Shown piece by piece: positions 59,516 to 64,000 of a stretch of DNA of 64,000 nt; position 1 is the first letter of the stretch; each line of letters begins with the position of its first letter. Source of the stretch: Ampelomyces quisqualis (lineage: Eukaryota > Ascomycota > Dothideomycetes > Pleosporales > Phaeosphaeriaceae); contig JAGTXZ010000006.1 in assembly GCA_018398575.1 (NCBI GenBank), positions 372,001-436,000 on the forward strand, written 5' to 3'. A program made the translations under genes and the position numbers. The notes below the pieces were generated by a model. It searched no databases and was not told the DNA's origin. It worked only from the letters and a program-made list of their open reading frames with translations.

Positions 59516-61699
59516 ATAAACTACTAGCTTCAGCTAATATAGTTAGGCTTAGTTATAGCTAAGATTCGTATAAGTAGAAGTTAAACCTCTTACCTTTTTA
59601 TAGTACCTCTAAATTAAATACTCTACTATCTATCTATTATTAATTAATACCTATAATATTTCTTTTATTATATTCTATAACATATTTATTCATAATTAAT
59701 CTATATCTTCTATTATGTTTTATAACGTTTTTCTTATTAAATTAAGGAATATTATATTTTTACTAATTAAGTAAGTTAACATTAAGTTAAAAACTTAACA
59801 AAACAAGAAATAATTTCTAGAAACTATACTAGGTGTAATAAAGTATAATAATGTAATCTAAAACTATTAAATAGGTTTTTTCTAAGTCTAGAGATAGAAC
59901 TAGATATACGCTAGTACTAATCTAGTAATAATAAATAAACTAACTACGTAATTTAAGGAAAGTCTTATAAAAACTTAGCTTATTTTTAGAAGTATATAAT
60001 AAGTTTAAGCGCTAGACTATTATACTTAGTTAAATCTAAAAATAGATATTTAAGACTCTAAACTCTAATCCTAATATCCTAAATAGGTGTAGTAATAACT
60101 AAGATATAAATTACTTATTAGTAAACAAAAATTAAAAAGCTCTTAATTTACTTTAATAGGTAAAACTAATATAAAACTATTTAAAACATAAAAGCTAGAG
60201 TCTAAAACCTAGTAATTAAAGACTAAAACTAGTAAAACTAGTTATTGGTATTAAGCTACTAGTAAAATTAGAAACTAGAATCCGAAATTAGGTAGCTAAT
60301 ACCTAAGATTCTGAAATTAGCTAAGTTAGTAGCTAAAATCTTAAGAGTAGATATCTAGTATCTAAAATCAAGCATAAGTAATCTAATCTCTAAATTTTAT
60401 ATTAAGAAGGTTAATTAGTATAAAATAACATAATAAGTTTTATACTAGTTCTTTAATACCTACTATTCTTTATACACTATTACTAAGAAATTATAGAGAT
60501 ATAATAGCTAGTAAGTATTAAGTAAGCTACTATTATTATTTCTAGAATATAATTAGTATCTATTCTAAGTATATTAAGGTAGTTTTCTAAATAAAAACTT
60601 AAGAAAAAGATTAAATATAGTATCTACAAAATCTAGATTAATGCCTATTAAAGAAACTAGATTAATATCTATCGAAAGAATCTAGATTAATACCTATCCG
60701 AAGAATCTAGATTAATACCTATCTAGAAAAGCTAAAATAATACTTATTAGATAGAACAAGAAAGTAGAAGAAGAATTAAAAAGTCTTTAAAAAGTAGAAT
60801 AATAGCTAAAGAAGTAGAATAAAGCCTAAAGCTAAAGCTTTATTTAGCTAAGTAAAAGTCTAAACTTATTATACACTATTAGGTATATATATAGTAGGTT
60901 ATATACCTAGTAGAGTATAATACCTTTAGAGTATACTAAGAAAGATATAAATATAAGTAGTTAGAAAAAAAAGTTACTTATAATTACTTAGGTTATAAGT
61001 ATAAAAAATTAAGAAAAGCTTAGTAGACTTTTTAACAGAAGCTTTATTAGGTATTTAGCTTAGTAAAAGTTAAGTTTCTAACTTTCTAGTAACTTTATAT
61101 AAAGTAGTATTCTTAGTTCTAGTCTTCTATAAGAGGTTTATTTATTAATAAAGTTATAAGGCTATAATAGTAGTATAGATAAAAGTAAGTTAATTTCTAT
61201 TCTACTTCTTTAGGTAGAACTATTCTTTTTATAGATATATATAGATATATATTCTCTTTTAGAATATACTAGAGTAGCGCTACTATAGTACTATTAAGGT
61301 ACTAGAGTAGCTTAATATACCTTATATATTTTAGAGCTAAGGTAATACTATAAGTGTATACGTATATTTTATAGCTTCTTATTATAATATTCTTAGAATT
61401 ATCTTTTTATCTCTAGAATTACTATACTAGTAATTTATATAAGGTTAGGTATTACTAGTATATATCTAAAGTTTTTATTTTATAAGAGCTATTATTATAC
61501 TAAGATTAAAACTCTAGGTAAATCTAAGAGGTAGCTTGTAGCTATAGTAATAGTAGTAATATAGTAGAACTAATATACTAACCTTTTACTTTTTTTCTAT
61601 AATACCTATTATTATAAATATTTCTATATAATTACTAAGCTTTATACTATTATAACTTTATTACCTTTATATTACCTACTATTAATACTATTTTTATTC
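59516..61699. other. AT-rich spacer without recognisable genes
   Basis: Degenerate sequence with frequent TAA/TAG in all frames. Apart from the 25-bp array at 60629-60732 and loosely repeated GAAACTAGAATC/AAAATTAG words at about 60180-60380, nothing is seen. Confidence 0.4.
60629..60732. repeat. 25-bp tandem repeat, four units
   Basis: CTAGATTAATRYCTATYNRA recurs at 60633, 60657, 60682 and 60707 (spacing 24, 25, 25 bp), joined by AAGAA. Each unit has the palindromic CTAG core. Low divergence suggests a recent expansion. Confidence 0.75.
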
Positions 61700-62690
61700 T
61701 ACTTACTACTGCTACTATATTTAGAAGTAGTATAATACTAGTATTATAATATTACTAACCTAGCGCTTAGACTATACCTATTACCTACTGTAGTAGCGTC
61801 TCTTATATAAAGTAACTAAAGTTAGTTTACCTATAATATACTAAAGATGTAAAGATTAATAGTATATTATATAACTATATTTCTAGTAGCCTATAGTATA
61901 ATAGGTACGCTAAGAAAAAGAAGTTCTATACTCTACTACTACTTAGTTTTATTAAGAGCTAGAATACTTTATACTAGTAGTAGTAGCGCCTAAGTAGTAA
62001 TATAGGTAAAGGTAATCTAGATATTAATGCGTAGAAAATAGTATTACGCTAGTAGGTTACCTTAGTAGAGCTTTTTCTCTATAAAAAGGTTAAGTTTAGA
62101 GGTTACTATTAGCCTAAGAGTAATAAGATCTAGATTCTATAGGTTAAGGTAACTAAATATTTTTCTTCTATAGTAGAAAGTATTTCTAGTCTCTTATAGG
62201 CTAAAGTAAGTTATTTTTCTTATTATCTATAGTTACTACACTAGTATTTTAATATTATCTAGGCTAACCTTTTACTACTTAGTAAGGCTAATATATAGTT
62301 TAATTCTAACCTTAATTTAAAGGTACCTACTTCTAACTAAGGCTCTACTTCTAAGGAGTATAGAAAGTAGAAGAAGAATAGAAATAAAACTCCTTCTCTA
62401 CTAAGCTTTTTTCTCTAGCTTGTTTTTCTAAGAGTATAAAAAAGAATAAGGCTAAGACTAAGCCTAAAGCTTTTAGAAAGCGCCTAGCTAAAGCTAAACC
62501 TACTAAAAGTAAGCTAAAGTATCTTAAGTATATTACTATAGTGCTAGTAATCTATAAGCTACTAGGTAAGCTAGGTAAAGTTACTATAAAAGAGTAGAAG
62601 AATAGAAAAGAAAGTAAAGAGAGTAGTACTAATAAATTCTTCTTTTCTAAGAATAAGAATAATAAGAACTTCTAAAAGTAAGCTAGTGTT
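61700..62690 (+). pseudogene. Degenerate coding-like frame, unidentified
   Basis: A plus-strand frame with mainly RIP-type stops decodes to segments such as KKKKFYTLLLLSFIKS and KKVKFRGYY. In a shifted frame near 62440-62690 there is a strongly basic Lys/Ser-rich tail (KAFRKRLAKAKPTKSKLKYL). Composition resembles nucleic-acid-binding transposon proteins (gag or LINE ORF1), but no defining motif is visible. It is on the strand opposite to the neighbouring Gypsy remnant, so it probably belongs to another element. Confidence 0.3.
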
Positions 62691-62859
62691 TATCTCTAAT
62701 TACGCTACTTAGTTACTAGTATTTTGTTATTAAAACGCCTTGTATTTTTCTTTCTTTTTTTTTCTTTTTGTTTTTTTCTCTTTTTAACTATATTAATTTA
62801 AAATAATAATCGATTTCTTCTTTAGTTATACTTTTCTAAAAGTAATCTATCTATATATT

Positions 62860-64000
62860 TTTTATTAATATATTTATTATCTGCTTATTGCTAGCCTTTT
62901 TACTACACTAGGTAATTTACTAAACGTCTATTATACCTTTTTATAAGAATATCTTTAACCTTATAGTATTATTCTAGCTTCTTACTATTATCTAAGTTAA
63001 TAGGCTAAAGTAAAGTTAACTCTTCTCTTTCTCTAGTAATATATAGCTAGAGTAAGAAGATATAGAATATAGAGTAGGTTTTAATATTTAATAGAAGTAG
63101 GATTTTTAAAGCTTATAAGCTAATTTACTTATTTACTTATTAAGTAGAAAGAAACCTATCTAGTATAGTAATACCTTTCTACTAGCGCTATATAAAGGTA
63201 TATACTTTATTAATTAGAAGACTTTATCTTCTAATTTATATTCTTAGAGCCTATGTATATTTCTTATTATAATACTACTTCTAATATAATACAGCTTTCT
63301 TCTATTAGTTTACTAAGGTAGCTTAGGTTTATATAAGGTCTTATAATTTCTTTTTAATACTAGAAACCTTAGTAGATACTATTAGCTTATAGGTAAGGTA
63401 TAGATAGAACCTATAGTAGGTAAAAAAAAGTCTTTTTTTAATATAGCTTATTAAGTATTTTTATATATAAATTCTACTCGTACTAAGAGGTATATATTAT
63501 CTTTAGAATATATACTTATAAAACCTCCTAAGTATTACTCTAGGATTTAATTTTACTATTCTGTTAAACTATCTATTTATAGATAGAAGGTAGTACTAAG
63601 CTAGCGTTTTACCTTTACTATAAAGTAGAAGTCTACTTAAAATTATAATATAAACATACTTTCTTAATCTAATATAATATCTTAAGGTAATCTAAAGGAT
63701 TTGGTAATATGTTCTAAGAATAGATCTACTAGTTATAAATTAGTAATTGTTTTTCTATAGAAAAATACTTAGCTATTTTAGTATATCTATTAACTATAAT
63801 AAGTATTATATTATATATAACGCTATAGCGCTTAGTAAGTAGTAGGTTTATAATAAAGTCTTATAAAAACTAAGAGAGCTTAGAAGAAACTATTCTGATT
63901 ATTATCTATATAAAGCCTAAATAGTAAGCTGTTTAAATATATAGAAAATTATCCTGGCTAAGGAATTAGGCTAGAATCTTCTAAACTAAGAGTATGTTAC
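62860..64000 (-). pseudogene. Second Gypsy chromovirus: integrase and chromodomain
   Basis: On the minus strand 63755-63830 decodes to ILIIVNRYTKIAKYFSIEK, the integrase block with the first catalytic Asp (now Asn). After a one-base frame change, 63600-63735 gives LVDLFLEHITKSF-LPQDII and L-QESMF containing the second. LSTTFYLQID (about 63570-63600) is the next conserved block, and TEQQNQILEQYL follows. At 62880-62975 YYKVKDILIKRYNRRLVNYL followed by V-Q-KG is a chromodomain. The reverse transcriptase would lie beyond the right end of the window. The 3' LTR was not recognised. This is a different copy and lineage from the Gypsy element at 29972. Confidence 0.75.

Overview
This window looks like a transposon graveyard from the genome of a filamentous ascomycete (Pezizomycotina). 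Almost all of it carries the signature of repeat-induced point mutation (RIP). CpA and TpG dinucleotides are nearly gone, TpA is very common, CpG and GpC survive, and long frames are interrupted almost only by TAA and TAG where CAA, CAG or TGG once stood. No intact protein gene, rRNA, tRNA or CRISPR array was found. Most calls come from reading frames with RIP-type stops taken as Gln or Trp, and Tyr, Ile or Asn taken as possible Cys/His, Met/Val or Asp. Boundaries of broken genes are approximate. The species cannot be named from the sequence.

Layout: (1) 1-5607 and 24898-27880 are one older stretch of degenerate repeat DNA, split by a giant transposon. (2) 5610-24895 is copy 1 of a 19.3-kb DNA transposon with termini CGTTAGGAAAA and a 2-bp target duplication (TT). 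(3) 27880-29790 is a GC-balanced island with no RIP, probably the only single-copy DNA here. (4) 29972-58743 is a Ty3/Gypsy chromovirus on the minus strand, with gag, pol and chromodomain remnants, two LTRs and a 5-bp target duplication. (5) Inside it, 32435-52163 is copy 2 of the giant transposon, in inverted orientation, with target duplication AG. (6) 58749-62860 is AT-rich spacer with minisatellites and LTR-like debris. (7) 62860-64000 is the 3' part of a second Gypsy chromovirus that runs off the window.

The giant element is the most interesting object. In both copies it carries a degenerate Plavaka-type (CACTA superfamily) transposase, a pogo/Fot-type DDE transposase on the opposite strand, at least two long unrecognised genes, a further coding-like block, and four separate minisatellite arrays. 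Three 835-846 bp elements (13583-14427, 26344-27178, 38768-39613) share its termini and look like non-autonomous derivatives. Two of them sit at sites that are empty in the sister copy, so their 2-bp target duplications (AA and TA) can be read directly.

Nesting gives a relative history: Gypsy insertion, then TA-type miniature elements and a solo LTR inside it (order not fixed), the giant transposon copies, and the 840-bp derivatives on top. RIP damaged nearly all of it, but the 840-bp elements less than their hosts.
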